Source: Alphaproteobacteria bacterium
GTDB taxonomy: Bacteria; Pseudomonadota; Alphaproteobacteria; Rhodobacterales; Rhodobacteraceae
Reading direction: 5' to 3'
Length of the DNA stretch: 64,000 bases
NCBI GenBank assembly: GCA_030429495.1
Contig: JAUIFH010000003.1
Location: 186,001-250,000, forward strand
Shown: positions 17,760 through 26,864 of the stretch, piece after piece
How positions within the stretch are numbered: position 1 is the stretch's first letter
How the letters are laid out: every line of letters begins with the position of its first letter
Made by a program: the position numbers and the translations under genes
Notes under the pieces: model-generated
Seen by the model: only the letters and a program-made list of their open reading frames with translations
Told to the model about the DNA's origin: nothing
Databases searched by the model: none

Positions 17760-18397
17760 CGTGTTTCGAACTCCCTGTTCAGGCCGCGCACAAACTCGGT
17801 CAGGTCCGGTTGACGGTCGGCGCGGGCGCGTTCGGCCATGAGGATGGTCTTCAACTCTTCCTCAGCCGCGTCAACGTCGCGATTGACGATAACGTAATCG
17901 TACTCACCCCAATGGCTGATCTCGTCTCGGCTTTTCTCCATCCGGGCCGCGATCACCTCGTCGCTGTCCTGACCGCGCCCGCGCAGGCGCCGCTCCAGAT
18001 CCGCGATCGATGGCGGCAGGATGAAGATCGAGACGACGTCCTTGGCCAGGGCCGATCGACGGATCTGTTGCCCGCCCTGCCAGTCTATATCGAACAACGT
18101 GTCGCGGCCCTCGGCCATGGCGCGTTCGACCGGCTCCTTGGGCGAACCGTAGAGATTGCCGAAGACCTCGGCGTGTTCCAGCATCTCGCCGGCCTCCACC
18201 ATCGCCTCGAACGCTTCGCGGTTCAGGAAGTAGTAATCGGTTCCGTTCTTTTCGCCATCCCGCGCCGGCCGAGTCGTAGCCGAGACGGAGAAGCTCAGGG
18301 ACGGGTCCCATGCCATCAGGCGTCGCGCCAGCGTCGATTTTCCCGCGCCGGACGGGGAGGACAGGATGATCAGTAAACCCTTGCGCCGCATTGTCAT
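17756..18397 (-). CDS. gmk: Guanylate kinase
   Basis: This 213-residue protein has the P-loop [10 protein letters not shown] at 13-22, the GMP-binding segment [19 protein letters not shown] and the lid region typical of guanylate kinases. It converts GMP and ATP to GDP and ADP. It follows yicC with an ATGA overlap, an arrangement found in many proteobacteria. The length and all the landmarks are normal. Confidence 0.97.
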   Translation of the reverse strand: MTMRRKGLLIILSSPSGAGKSTLARRLMAWDPSLSFSVSATTRPARDGEKNGTDYYFLNREAFEAMVEAGEMLEHAEVFGNLYGSPKEPVERAMAEGRDTLFDIDWQGGQQIRRSALAKDVVSIFILPPSIADLERRLRGRGQDSDEVIAARMEKSRDEISHWGEYDYVIVNRDVDAAEEELKTILMAERARADRQPDLTEFVRGLNREFETR

Positions 18398-19296
18398 TCC
18401 ACGTTCTGAACCTGTTCCCGCATCTGGTCGATCACGGTCTTGAGGTCAAGTCCGATCCGGGTCAGGGCCGCATTGCCGGACTTGGAGCACAGCGTGTTCG
18501 CCTCGCGCATGAATTCCTGAGTGAGGAAGTCGAACTTGCGCCCGACCGCCCCGGACGCGGATAGCAGGCCGCGCGCCGCCGCGACATGGGCCGCCAGCCG
18601 GTCCAGTTCCTCGGTGACATCGGCCTTCACAACCAGCAGCGCCAGTTCCTGAGCGACCCGCGCGGGATCGGCCTCTGCCGCGCCGGCCAGTACGCGGGCA
18701 AGGTTGTCGTTCAGATTGCGCTCCAACTCTTCCCGACGGGCGGCGGCGGCGGCCTTGGCCTCGCCGGTCAACGCCTCTATCCGGTCGAGTTGCTCGCCAA
18801 TCACCATAGCAAGCGCCTGCCCCTCGGCGGCGCGCGTCCTGGCGAAATCATCCAGAACCGGGTCAAGATCGGCGAGCAGCGCGGCAAGGAGCGGCCCGGT
18901 CTCCTCGACCTCACCGCCCTGGTCGGTCACGCCGCGCAGGGCGAGGATGTCAGCGGCGCTGGGGACTGCCAGTTCGACCCCTGTCGCCCCTGCCCGCGCC
19001 TGAACCGTGCCAATTGCGAGCAGCGCGGCGTCAAGTCCTACCACATTCACGCGCAGCGCCTCCCCGCCGACCGCACGGGCGAGTTTCAGCGACAGGGCAA
19101 TGTTGCCCCGCGCGGCAACACGTTGGACGGCCGCCCGCACGGCTGGCTCCAGCCCCTCGATCCAGTCCGGCACCCGCAGCCGCAGGTCCAGCCCCTTGCC
19201 GTTGACCGAGCGCACTTCCCAGGTCCAGTCGAAGCCTTCCCCCTGCCCGCGACGCGACGCGAACCCCGTCATGGAGACTAGACATGCGTTTACCAT
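18394..19296 (-). CDS. yicC: YicC/YloC family endoribonuclease
   Basis: The 300-residue protein starts with the family hallmark [10 protein letters not shown] (residues 8-17) and has the [16 protein letters not shown] strand, a long alpha-helical middle (residues 110-230), and the conserved C-terminal [22 protein letters not shown]. YicC proteins are endoribonucleases; in E. coli YicC affects the stability of the sRNA RyhB. The ATG at 19296 is preceded by GGGGGAG; an ATG at 19272 just before TGFA is a shorter alternative. It is the first gene of a yicC-gmk-carbonic anhydrase unit. Confidence 0.94.
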   Translation of the reverse strand: MVNACLVSMTGFASRRGQGEGFDWTWEVRSVNGKGLDLRLRVPDWIEGLEPAVRAAVQRVAARGNIALSLKLARAVGGEALRVNVVGLDAALLAIGTVQARAGATGVELAVPSAADILALRGVTDQGGEVEETGPLLAALLADLDPVLDDFARTRAAEGQALAMVIGEQLDRIEALTGEAKAAAAARREELERNLNDNLARVLAGAAEADPARVAQELALLVVKADVTEELDRLAAHVAAARGLLSASGAVGRKFDFLTQEFMREANTLCSKSGNAALTRIGLDLKTVIDQMREQVQNVE

Positions 19297-19494
19297 TTAA
19301 GACTTTTCTCCCCCCGAAGAGCGCCGGATCGCGTATGTTAACACTTGGGTAAGCATTCCGCCTGTAGGGTTAACAAATGCTGAGCGCCGTCACAACGCGG
19401 CGCGCGGGCAGGACGTGACTCGCGGGCGCGGATCGCAGCCCCACCGTAATCGGAATCAATATGCCGGGGTGCGGCAGTGCGCCCCGCGGTCGGG

Positions 19495-20127
19495 ATGCTG
19501 GATATGAAATTTCGCTACATTTCCGAGGTCAGAGCCTATTGGGAGGCGCTGCGCGACGGCCGCGACCTACCCTACCGGTCGGAAATCGACCCCCGCGGGC
19601 TTGAACGTGCACTTGAATACACGTTCGTGCTCGAACGGGTCGCGCCGCAGGTGGCGCGGTTCCGCCTTGCCGGGATGCACCTCAACGACCTGATGGGGAT
19701 GGAGGTCCGCGGGATGCCGATGACCTCTCTCTTCACTCCGAAAGCGCGAGCTGAAATCGCGGAGACGCTCGAACAGGTGTTTACGGGGCCGCGCACCGCC
19801 GATCTGATTCTGACGGGCGAGACCGGCTTTGGCAAACCGGGCCTGTCGGGGCGGCTGCTGATCCTGCCGCTGCGAAGCGATCTCGGCGATGTCAGCCGGG
19901 CGCTCGGTTGCCTGATGAGCGAAGGGCCGGTCGGTCGCGCGCCGCGCCGTTTCGACATTGTCGATTGCGCCCTCGAGGCGATCACGACGGCAGGAAATGC
20001 AGGGCATGGCAGCGGGCGATTGCGGCAGATGGGCGGCTTCGCGGAACCGTCAGCGCCGTTCTCGGGTTCGACGCCGAGGGCCATCCGCAGCCGCGGCCAC
20101 CTGCGCCTTGTCGTCTCCGACGAATGA
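19495..20127 (+). CDS. PAS domain protein (DUF1457/PAS_5 type)
   Basis: The 210-residue protein carries an N-terminal PAS_5-type domain of the alphaproteobacterial kind: FRYISEVRAYWEALR, then LPYRSEIDPRGLERAL, and FRLAGMHLNDLMGMEVRGMP (residues about 5-75). There is no output domain; the tail from residue 150 is low in predicted structure and rich in Ser and Arg. Such single-PAS proteins are common in this group and have no assigned role. An upstream GTG at 19477 is an alternative start. Two GTTAAC sequences in the preceding intergenic region may be CtrA sites. Confidence 0.82.
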   Translation: MLDMKFRYISEVRAYWEALRDGRDLPYRSEIDPRGLERALEYTFVLERVAPQVARFRLAGMHLNDLMGMEVRGMPMTSLFTPKARAEIAETLEQVFTGPRTADLILTGETGFGKPGLSGRLLILPLRSDLGDVSRALGCLMSEGPVGRAPRRFDIVDCALEAITTAGNAGHGSGRLRQMGGFAEPSAPFSGSTPRAIRSRGHLRLVVSDE

Positions 20128-20155
20128 AAACGGCCCCTCCGGAGAGGGGCCGTTT
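20128..20155. terminator. Bidirectional intrinsic terminator
   Basis: A twelve-base-pair stem (20128-20139 with 20144-20155, loop CGGA) lies immediately after the PAS gene stop and before the convergent DAHP synthase stop. Both strands end the stem with a short T-run, so it can serve both genes. Confidence 0.8.
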
Positions 20156-20186
20156 CACACGAAGTGGTAACGAGTTTCGCGGCGGG

Positions 20187-21557
20187 CTACATTCCCGCCG
20201 CCTTTTGCATGGCGCGGCGGTCCTGAAGCTCCTCGGCGACAAGGAAGGCCAGTTCCAGCGATTGCGACGCGTTCAGACGCGGATCGCAAGCCGTGTGGTA
20301 GCGGTCCGAAAGATCCTCGTCCGTCACCGCGCGGACGCCGCCGGTGCATTCGGTCACGTCCTTGCCGGTCATCTCGAAATGGACGCCGCCGGGGATCGTG
20401 CCCTCGGCCTTGTGGACGGCGAAGAATTCCCGCACCTCGCGCAGCACCGATTCAAAGGGCCGCGTCTTGTAACCGGTCGCCGACTTGATCGTGTTGCCGT
20501 GCATCGGATCGCAGGTCCAGACAACCTTCGCGCCCTCTTCCTCGACCGCACGGACAAGACGCGGCAGGTGGTCGCCGACCTTGCCCGCCCCGAAGCGCGC
20601 GATAAGGGTCAGGCGGCCGGCTTCGTTTTCCGGGTTGAGACGCTTCAGAAGCACCTTGAGATCATCGGTCGACAGCGACGGGCCGCATTTCAGGCCGATC
20701 GGGTTCTGAACACCACGTGCGAATTCCACATGCGCACCGTCCGGCTGGCGCGTACGGTCGCCGATCCAGATCATGTGGCCCGATCCCGCGACCGGCAGGC
20801 CGGAGGTCGAATCGATCCGGCACAGCGCCTCTTCGTATTCGAGAAGCAGCGCCTCGTGGCTGGTGTAGAAATCCACCGTTCCGATGGCGTTGACCTTGTC
20901 GGAGGTGACGCCGGCGGCCGTCATGAACTCCATCGCGTCCTGGATACGGTTCGCGACCTCGCGGTAACGCTTCGCGTCCTCCTCGTCGGTGAAGCCCGAA
21001 ATCCAGCTCTGGACCCGGTGCATGTCGGCGAAACCTCCGGTCGAGAAGGCGCGCAGCAGGTTCAGCGAAGCGGCCGCCTGCGTATAGGCGTGCAGCATCC
21101 GCGCCGGGTCCGGAACGCGCGCTTCCTCGGTGAAGTCGAAACCGTTGATGATGTCGCCGCGATAGGACGGCAACTCCACCCCGTCGATCACCTCCGTCGA
21201 AGCCGAGCGCGGTTTGGCGAACTGGCCTGCCATGCGGCCGATCTTCACCACCGGCAGCTTTGCGCCCCAGGTCAGGACGATCGCCATCTGAAGCAGCACC
21301 TTGAAAGTGTCGCGGATATTGTCAGCAGAGAACTCGGCAAAGCTCTCGGCGCAGTCGCCGCCCTGAAGCAGGAATGCCCGCCCCGCTGCGACCTCGCCAA
21401 GGGCCCGCTTCAGCTTGCGCGCCTCGCCGGCGAAAACCAGCGGCGGCATCGTCGACAACCTCGCCGCCACTTCCGCGACCGCAGCCGGATCAGGATAGTC
21501 GGGCATCTGCACCCTTGGCTTTGCGCGCCAATCGGTTTTCGTCCAGCCTTTCGACAT
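20187..21557 (-). CDS. 3-deoxy-7-phosphoheptulonate synthase, class II
   Basis: The 456-residue protein is a class II (plant-like) DAHP synthase. It shows [14 protein letters not shown] near residue 65, KPRS near 115, [11 protein letters not shown], the [17 protein letters not shown] block, and C-terminal [10 protein letters not shown]. It condenses phosphoenolpyruvate and erythrose 4-phosphate, the first step of aromatic amino acid synthesis; aroB and aroK lie elsewhere in this window. ATG 21557 has AGGAGG five bases upstream. The frame stays open far beyond it, antisense to the GlxA-type regulator, but that part is a composition artefact. Confidence 0.96.
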   Translation of the reverse strand: MSKGWTKTDWRAKPRVQMPDYPDPAAVAEVAARLSTMPPLVFAGEARKLKRALGEVAAGRAFLLQGGDCAESFAEFSADNIRDTFKVLLQMAIVLTWGAKLPVVKIGRMAGQFAKPRSASTEVIDGVELPSYRGDIINGFDFTEEARVPDPARMLHAYTQAAASLNLLRAFSTGGFADMHRVQSWISGFTDEEDAKRYREVANRIQDAMEFMTAAGVTSDKVNAIGTVDFYTSHEALLLEYEEALCRIDSTSGLPVAGSGHMIWIGDRTRQPDGAHVEFARGVQNPIGLKCGPSLSTDDLKVLLKRLNPENEAGRLTLIARFGAGKVGDHLPRLVRAVEEEGAKVVWTCDPMHGNTIKSATGYKTRPFESVLREVREFFAVHKAEGTIPGGVHFEMTGKDVTECTGGVRAVTDEDLSDRYHTACDPRLNASQSLELAFLVAEELQDRRAMQKAAGM

Positions 21558-21704
21558 GTGATCCTCCTCGCAGAGTGTTGCGACAACGGGCGGCTTATAC
21601 GCGAAGGCGCGCGCCGGTTGCAAACCGTTATGCCCGCAAATCCAGCTTGCGGGCGCCTTGAAAATAGTGCTCTTGTGCATAAAACGACAATCCGGGGTCG
21701 GATA

Positions 21705-22727
21705 ATGCTGGTCGGTCCCACAAAGGGAAGAAAAGAGACGGACGGAAAACTCCGCCAGAGGCGCTTTGTCTTCCTGCTTCTCGACCGTTTCACGATGTTG
21801 TCTTTCGCCGGCGCGATCGAGCCGCTGCGGATCGCGAACCGCGTGCTCGGCCGCAATGCCTATACCTGGGTTCTGGCGGGCGAAAGCGGGTCCGAAAGCA
21901 CCTGCTCCAACGGCGCGTCCTTCCGTCTCGACATGGGTCTCGAAGAGATCGACCGCGAGGATACCGTCTTCGTCTGCGGAGGCATCGACGTGCAGCAGGC
22001 CACAACCAAGCCGGTCCTGAACTGGCTGCGGCGCGAGGCGCGCCGTGGCGTTCCGATCGGCGCGCTCTGCACCGGCGCCTACACGGTCGCCAAGGCCGGG
22101 CTGCTCGAAGGCAAGCGCGCGACGATCCACTGGGAAAATCAGGACAGCTTCCTTGAGGAATTCGAGGACGTGAAACTGACCAAGTCGGTCTTCGTCGTCG
22201 ACGGCAACCGGATGTCGACGGCAGGCGGCACCGCCTCCATCGACCTGATGCTGAAGATCGTGGCACAGGACCACGGCGAGGAAGTTGCGAACACCGTCGC
22301 CGACCAGTTGATCTATTCCTCCATCCGCACCGACCAGGACACCCAGCGGCTGTCGATCCCGACCCGGATCGGCGTGCGCCACCCGAAGCTGAGCCAGGTC
22401 ATCCAGATGATGGAGCAGAACATCGAGGATCCAATCAGCCCGGCCGATCTGGCCGAGGATGTCGGCATGTCCACCCGGCAGCTTGAACGGCTGTTCCGGC
22501 GCTACCTGAACCGCAGCCCGAAACGCTACTATATGGAGTTGCGGCTGCAGAAGGCGCGCAACCTCCTGATGCAGACCGACATGAGCGTGATCAACGTCGC
22601 GCTGGCCTGCGGTTTTGCGAGCCCCTCGCATTTCTCGAAATGCTACCGCGCGCATTACAAGACGACGCCCTACCGCGAACGCGGATCACACGGTGCTGCG
22701 GCGATGACGCCGCGGCTGTCGATCTGA
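21705..22727 (+). CDS. GlxA-family (DJ-1/PfpI + AraC) transcriptional regulator
   Basis: The 340-residue protein has an N-terminal DJ-1/PfpI-like amidotransferase fold (residues 20-200, nucleophile-elbow region [14 protein letters not shown]) and a C-terminal AraC-type double helix-turn-helix (about 230-325, with [23 protein letters not shown] and [19 protein letters not shown]). In Pseudomonas the related GbdR activates glycine betaine and dimethylglycine catabolism. Here an ABC transporter operon and a dimethylglycine dehydrogenase-like enzyme lie downstream, so a similar role is a reasonable inference. It is divergent from the DAHP synthase gene. Confidence 0.9.
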   Translation: MLVGPTKGRKETDGKLRQRRFVFLLLDRFTMLSFAGAIEPLRIANRVLGRNAYTWVLAGESGSESTCSNGASFRLDMGLEEIDREDTVFVCGGIDVQQATTKPVLNWLRREARRGVPIGALCTGAYTVAKAGLLEGKRATIHWENQDSFLEEFEDVKLTKSVFVVDGNRMSTAGGTASIDLMLKIVAQDHGEEVANTVADQLIYSSIRTDQDTQRLSIPTRIGVRHPKLSQVIQMMEQNIEDPISPADLAEDVGMSTRQLERLFRRYLNRSPKRYYMELRLQKARNLLMQTDMSVINVALACGFASPSHFSKCYRAHYKTTPYRERGSHGAAAMTPRLSI

Positions 22728-22941
22728 CCGGCTTCGCCGGCAAATAGCTTTCAAAAAACGAAAAATCCGGGCGATATGACGGGTCGTGCAACTGCATCCG
22801 GCGCGGTCGCTGCATATCGCTTGCTTCCGTCCGAAAACGCTGCGTAAACACGCATCAACCTGACGCGTGGGGTGGCTTTTCTTTTTCACGGGGCCGCTCT
22901 AACGTGCCGTCAGGACAATGTTCCAACATGGGAGTAGACAG

Positions 22942-24126
22942 ATGAAAAAGTTTCTGACCGCCACCGCCGCCGCCGCGCTTCTGGCTGGCGCGGCCGGCGC
23001 GGAGGACATCAAGATCGGCGTGATCCTCGGCTTCACCGGGCCGCTGGAATCGATCACCCCGCACATGGGTGCCGGCGCTGAACTCGCGATGAAGGAAGTC
23101 TCCGATTCCGGCAAGCTGCTGGACGGCTCCACCGTGACCTCGGTGCGTGGCGACTCCACCTGCATCGACGCCGCCGCCGCGCAGGCCGCAGCCGAACGTC
23201 TCGTGACGACCGACAAGGTCAGCGCCATCATGGGCGCGGACTGCTCCGGCGTGACCGGCGCGATCCTCGCCAACGTCGCGGTTCCGAACGGCATCGTCAT
23301 GATCTCGCCCTCGGCCACCTCGCCCGGCCTGACCACGGCCGAGGATAACGGCCTCTTCTTCCGCACCGCGCCCTCCGACGCGCGTCAGGGCGAAATCATC
23401 GCCACCGTGCTGAAGGACCGGGGCATCGGCTCCGTCGCCATCTCCTACACCAATAACGACTACGGCAAGGGTCTTGCAGACTCGATCCAGGCCGCTGTCG
23501 AGGCTGCGGGTGGCACGGTGACGATCTCGGCCGCGCATGAAGACGGCAAGGCCGACTACTCCGCCGAAGTCGGCGCGCTGGCTTCCGCCGGTGGCGACGC
23601 GCTTATCGTTGCGGGCTATGTCGATCAGGGCGGCTCCGGCATCATCCAGGGCGCGCTCGATACCGGCGCCTTCTCGACCTTCATGTTGCCGGACGGCATG
23701 TATGGCACTGTTCTGGAAGAGAAGTTCGGCGCCTCGCTCGACGGATCCTTCGGCACCGTTCCGGGCACCGACAGCCCCGGCGGCGCAACCTTCGTCGACA
23801 TGGCGACGGCTGCCGGCTTTGACGGCACCTCCTCCTACGCGCCGGAAAGCTACGACGCGGCGGCTCTGATCATGCTCGCGATGCAGGCGGCCGGCTCGTC
23901 CAGCTCTGCCGATCTCGCCGGCAAGATCCTCGACGTCGCCAACGCGCCGGGCGAGCCGATCTATCCCGGCGAACTGGCCAAGGGTCTCGAACTCCTCGCC
24001 GCGGGCACCGACATCGACTATGTCGGCGCGACGGCTGTCGAACTGATCGGTCCGGGCGAAGCCTCGGGCAGCTACCGGGAATACGAATTCCAGGGCGGCA
24101 AGATCACCACGGTCGGCTACCGCTGA
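22942..24126 (+). CDS. Branched-chain amino acid-type ABC transporter substrate-binding protein
   Basis: The 394-residue precursor begins MKKFLTATAAAALLAGAAGA, a clear signal peptide, followed by the periplasmic binding fold of the LivJ/LivK type (IKIGVILGFTGPLES, later SPSATSPGLT, FFRTAPSD). A GGGAG ribosome binding site precedes ATG 22942. It is the first gene of a five-gene transporter run. The ligand is not readable from sequence; proteins of this group bind branched-chain amino acids, amides or urea-like compounds. A terminator-like hairpin follows it, before the ATPase genes. Confidence 0.93.
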   Translation: MKKFLTATAAAALLAGAAGAEDIKIGVILGFTGPLESITPHMGAGAELAMKEVSDSGKLLDGSTVTSVRGDSTCIDAAAAQAAAERLVTTDKVSAIMGADCSGVTGAILANVAVPNGIVMISPSATSPGLTTAEDNGLFFRTAPSDARQGEIIATVLKDRGIGSVAISYTNNDYGKGLADSIQAAVEAAGGTVTISAAHEDGKADYSAEVGALASAGGDALIVAGYVDQGGSGIIQGALDTGAFSTFMLPDGMYGTVLEEKFGASLDGSFGTVPGTDSPGGATFVDMATAAGFDGTSSYAPESYDAAALIMLAMQAAGSSSSADLAGKILDVANAPGEPIYPGELAKGLELLAAGTDIDYVGATAVELIGPGEASGSYREYEFQGGKITTVGYR

Positions 24127-24144
24127 CCTTGCAGACCATGAGGG

Positions 24145-24171
24145 GCAGCCCGGCATCGCCGGGCTGCTTTT
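24145..24171 (+). terminator. Attenuator hairpin after the substrate-binding protein gene
   Basis: A perfect ten-base-pair stem (24145-24154 with 24158-24167, loop ATC) is followed by TTTT. It lies 18 bases after the binding-protein stop and before the ATPase gene at 24234, so it is expected to limit transcription into the membrane components, like the structure after pstS. Confidence 0.82.
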
Positions 24172-24233
24172 CACATAAAAACAACAGCTTCGCAGGCGAC
24201 CCAAAGTCAAGCTGAAGCACCCGGGGGAACTCC

Positions 24234-25028
24234 ATGATCACAGTGGAAGATCTGCACAAACATTTCGGCGGCTTTCGTGCTGTCGATGGTGCGTCTCTGG
24301 AAATCGCCAAAGGCTCCATCACCGGCCTGATCGGCCCGAACGGCGCAGGAAAGTCCACCCTTTTCAACGTTATAGCCGGGGTTCATCAACCCACGTCGGG
24401 GCGGGTGATGATGGATGGCGAGGACATTACCGGCCTACCGCCGCATGACCTGTTCCACAAGGGCCTGCTGCGCACCTTCCAGATCGCGCATGAATTCTCC
24501 TCCATGACGGTGCGCGAGAACCTGATGATGGTCCCCGCCGGTCAATCGGGTGAGACGCTCTGGAACACGTGGTTCCACCGCGCCCGCATCCGCGGGGAAG
24601 AAGCAGCACTTGCCAAGAAGGCCGACGAAGTCCTTGACTTCCTGACGATTTCTCACCTGACGCATGAGCGTGCCGGCAACCTCTCCGGCGGCCAGAAGAA
24701 GCTTCTGGAACTGGGCCGCACCATGATGGTCGAGGCCAAGATCGTCTTCCTCGACGAGGTCGGCGCGGGCGTGAACCGCACGCTTCTGAACACGATCGGC
24801 GACGCCATCGTCCGGCTGAACAAGGAGCGCGGCTATACGTTCTGCGTGATCGAGCATGACATGGATTTCATCGGCCGCCTCTGCGACCCGGTCATCGTCA
24901 TGGCCGAGGGAAAGGTGCTGGCCGAAGGCTCCGCCGACAGCATCATGAAGAACGAGGCGGTGATCGAGGCCTATCTGGGCCGCGGCCTCAAGAACAAGGT
25001 CAAGGCGGAAGCGGAGGCAGGGGCATGA
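24234..25028 (+). CDS. livG: ABC transporter ATP-binding protein LivG
   Basis: The 264-residue ATPase has Walker A GPNGAGKST near residues 35-43, the signature LSGGQKKLLELGR and Walker B VFLDEVGAG. Its length and the E-V-G-A-G after Walker B fit the LivG branch. The stop overlaps the livF start (ATGA). With LivF it powers the LivH-LivM permease encoded next. Confidence 0.93.
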   Translation: MITVEDLHKHFGGFRAVDGASLEIAKGSITGLIGPNGAGKSTLFNVIAGVHQPTSGRVMMDGEDITGLPPHDLFHKGLLRTFQIAHEFSSMTVRENLMMVPAGQSGETLWNTWFHRARIRGEEAALAKKADEVLDFLTISHLTHERAGNLSGGQKKLLELGRTMMVEAKIVFLDEVGAGVNRTLLNTIGDAIVRLNKERGYTFCVIEHDMDFIGRLCDPVIVMAEGKVLAEGSADSIMKNEAVIEAYLGRGLKNKVKAEAEAGA

Positions 25029-25852
25029 GCAGATCCTCGAACCCCTATCAGGACGACCGCGGCAACAAGGACCGTTCCATCACCCGCGAGGGCAAAGGCG
25101 AGGTCGACAGCACCCGCAAGAGCGGCAGCACCCGCCCTGCCCCCGGCGGCCCTTTCCTCGCAGCCGAGAACATGACCGGAGGCTACGGCGCGGCGGACAT
25201 TCTGCACGATTGCACACTGACCGTTGAACAGGGCCAGATCGCCGTTATCGTCGGCCCGAACGGCGCCGGCAAGTCGACCGCGATGAAAGCGGTCTTCGGG
25301 ATGCTCAACCTGCGCGGCGGCCATGTGAAGCTCGACGGAGAGGATATCTCCGAACTGACGCCGCAGGACCGCGTCGCCAGGGGCATGGGCTTCGTGCCGC
25401 AGACCCACAACGTCTTCCCCTCGATGTCGGTCGAGGAAAACCTCGAGATGGGCGCCTTCATCCGCACCGACGATTTCAAGGGCACGATGGAGCAGGTCTA
25501 TGACCTGTTCCCGATCCTGAAGGAAAAGCGGCGCCAGCCGGCCGGCGAGCTTTCAGGCGGCCAGCGCCAGCAGGTCGCGGTGGGCCGCGCGCTGATGACC
25601 CGGCCGAAGCTCCTGATGCTCGACGAACCGACGGCCGGCGTCTCGCCCATCGTCATGGACGAACTTTTCGACCGCATCATCGAGGTGGCGCGCACCGGCA
25701 TCTCGATCCTCATGGTCGAGCAGAACGCCCGCCAGGCGCTGGAGATTGCCGACCGCGGCTATGTCCTCGTGCAAGGCGCCAACCGCTACACGGATACCGG
25801 AGAGGCGCTTCTGGCCGATCCCGAGGTCCGCCGCACCTTCCTGGGGGGCTGA
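25025..25852 (+). CDS. livF: ABC transporter ATP-binding protein LivF (N-terminally extended)
   Basis: The 275-residue ATPase has Walker A GPNGAGKST near 78-86, the signature LSGGQRQQVAVGR and Walker B LLMLDEPTAG. Relative to the family norm of about 235 residues it carries an N-terminal extension of roughly 40 polar residues (SNPYQDDRGNKDRSITREGK and on), which is hydrophilic and probably disordered. The ATG at 25025 overlaps livG; an internal start within the extension is possible, but the overlap favours this one. Confidence 0.92.
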   Translation: MSRSSNPYQDDRGNKDRSITREGKGEVDSTRKSGSTRPAPGGPFLAAENMTGGYGAADILHDCTLTVEQGQIAVIVGPNGAGKSTAMKAVFGMLNLRGGHVKLDGEDISELTPQDRVARGMGFVPQTHNVFPSMSVEENLEMGAFIRTDDFKGTMEQVYDLFPILKEKRRQPAGELSGGQRQQVAVGRALMTRPKLLMLDEPTAGVSPIVMDELFDRIIEVARTGISILMVEQNARQALEIADRGYVLVQGANRYTDTGEALLADPEVRRTFLGG

Positions 25853-25853
25853 G

Positions 25854-26864
25854 ATGGACCTTCTCAACGCGATCGTCGCGCTTCTGAACTTCGTCGTCAT
25901 CCCCGCCACCGCCTATGGCGCGCAGCTTGCGCTCGGCGCGCTTGGCGTGACGCTGATCTACGGCATCCTGCGCTTCTCGAACTTCGCGCATGGCGACACG
26001 ATGGCCTTCGGCACCGCGATGGTGATCCTCTTCACCTGGCTCTTCCAGTCGATGGGCATCCACCTCGGGCCGCTGCCGACGGCGCTTCTCGCGCTGCCCT
26101 TCGGCATCGCCGCCACCGCCGCACTGGTGCTCGGCACCGACCGCGCGGTCTACCGCTTCTACCGCAAGCAGAAGGCGGCGCCGGTGATCCTCGTCATCGT
26201 CTCGATGGGCGTCATGTTCGTCATGAACGGCGTGACGCGCTTCATCATCGGCGTGGGCGAGATCCGCTTCGACGACGGGGCGCGGTTCGTGATCAATGCG
26301 GGTGAATTCAAGAAATCGACCGGCCTGGCCGAGGGCCTCGCATTCCGCTCCACCCAGGCACTGACGATCGTGACCGCCATCCTGGTGGTGGCCGCGCTCT
26401 TCTGGTTCCTCAATCGCACCCGCACCGGCAAGTCGATGCGCGCCTATTCCGACAACGAGGATCTGGCGCTGCTGTCGGGCATCAGCCCGGAAAAGGTCGT
26501 CGCGGTGACATGGACCATTTCCGCCGCGCTGGCGGTGATCGCGGGCACGCTCTACGGTCTCGACAAGTCGTTCAAGGCGTTCAACTACTTCCAGCTTCTC
26601 TTGCCGATCTTCGCAAGCGCCATTGTCGGAGGCCTCGGCAGTCCGCTGGGCGCCATCGCCGGCGGGTTCGTCGTCGCGTTCTCGGAAGTCAGCATCACCT
26701 ATGCCTGGAAGAAGGTCGCGACCTATGTCCTGCCCGAAAGCCTCGCGCCTGACGGGCTGATGCAGCTGCTCTCGACCGACTACAAGTTCGCGGTCTCCTT
26801 CGCGATCCTGATCATCGTCCTGCTCTTCAAGCCCACGGGTCTGTTCAAGGGGAAATCGGTATGA
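25854..26864 (+). CDS. livH: Branched-chain amino acid-type permease LivH
   Basis: This protein of 336 residues has about eight hydrophobic segments, and the early motif GALGVTLIYGILRFSNFAHGD is diagnostic of LivH-like permeases. The C-terminal part contains AIVGGLGSPLGAIAGGFVV, the loop that contacts the ATPase. ATG 25854 lies one base after the livF stop. The stop overlaps livM (ATGA). Confidence 0.94.
   Translation: MDLLNAIVALLNFVVIPATAYGAQLALGALGVTLIYGILRFSNFAHGDTMAFGTAMVILFTWLFQSMGIHLGPLPTALLALPFGIAATAALVLGTDRAVYRFYRKQKAAPVILVIVSMGVMFVMNGVTRFIIGVGEIRFDDGARFVINAGEFKKSTGLAEGLAFRSTQALTIVTAILVVAALFWFLNRTRTGKSMRAYSDNEDLALLSGISPEKVVAVTWTISAALAVIAGTLYGLDKSFKAFNYFQLLLPIFASAIVGGLGSPLGAIAGGFVVAFSEVSITYAWKKVATYVLPESLAPDGLMQLLSTDYKFAVSFAILIIVLLFKPTGLFKGKSV

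Noticed and set aside
20187-22655. A single 822-codon minus-strand frame covering DAHP synthase and the antisense of the GlxA-type regulator
   Set aside because: The part beyond 21557 has no family similarity, the DAHP synthase has its own AGGAGG and ATG there, and the opposite strand encodes a full-length regulator. The open frame results from GC-rich codon usage.
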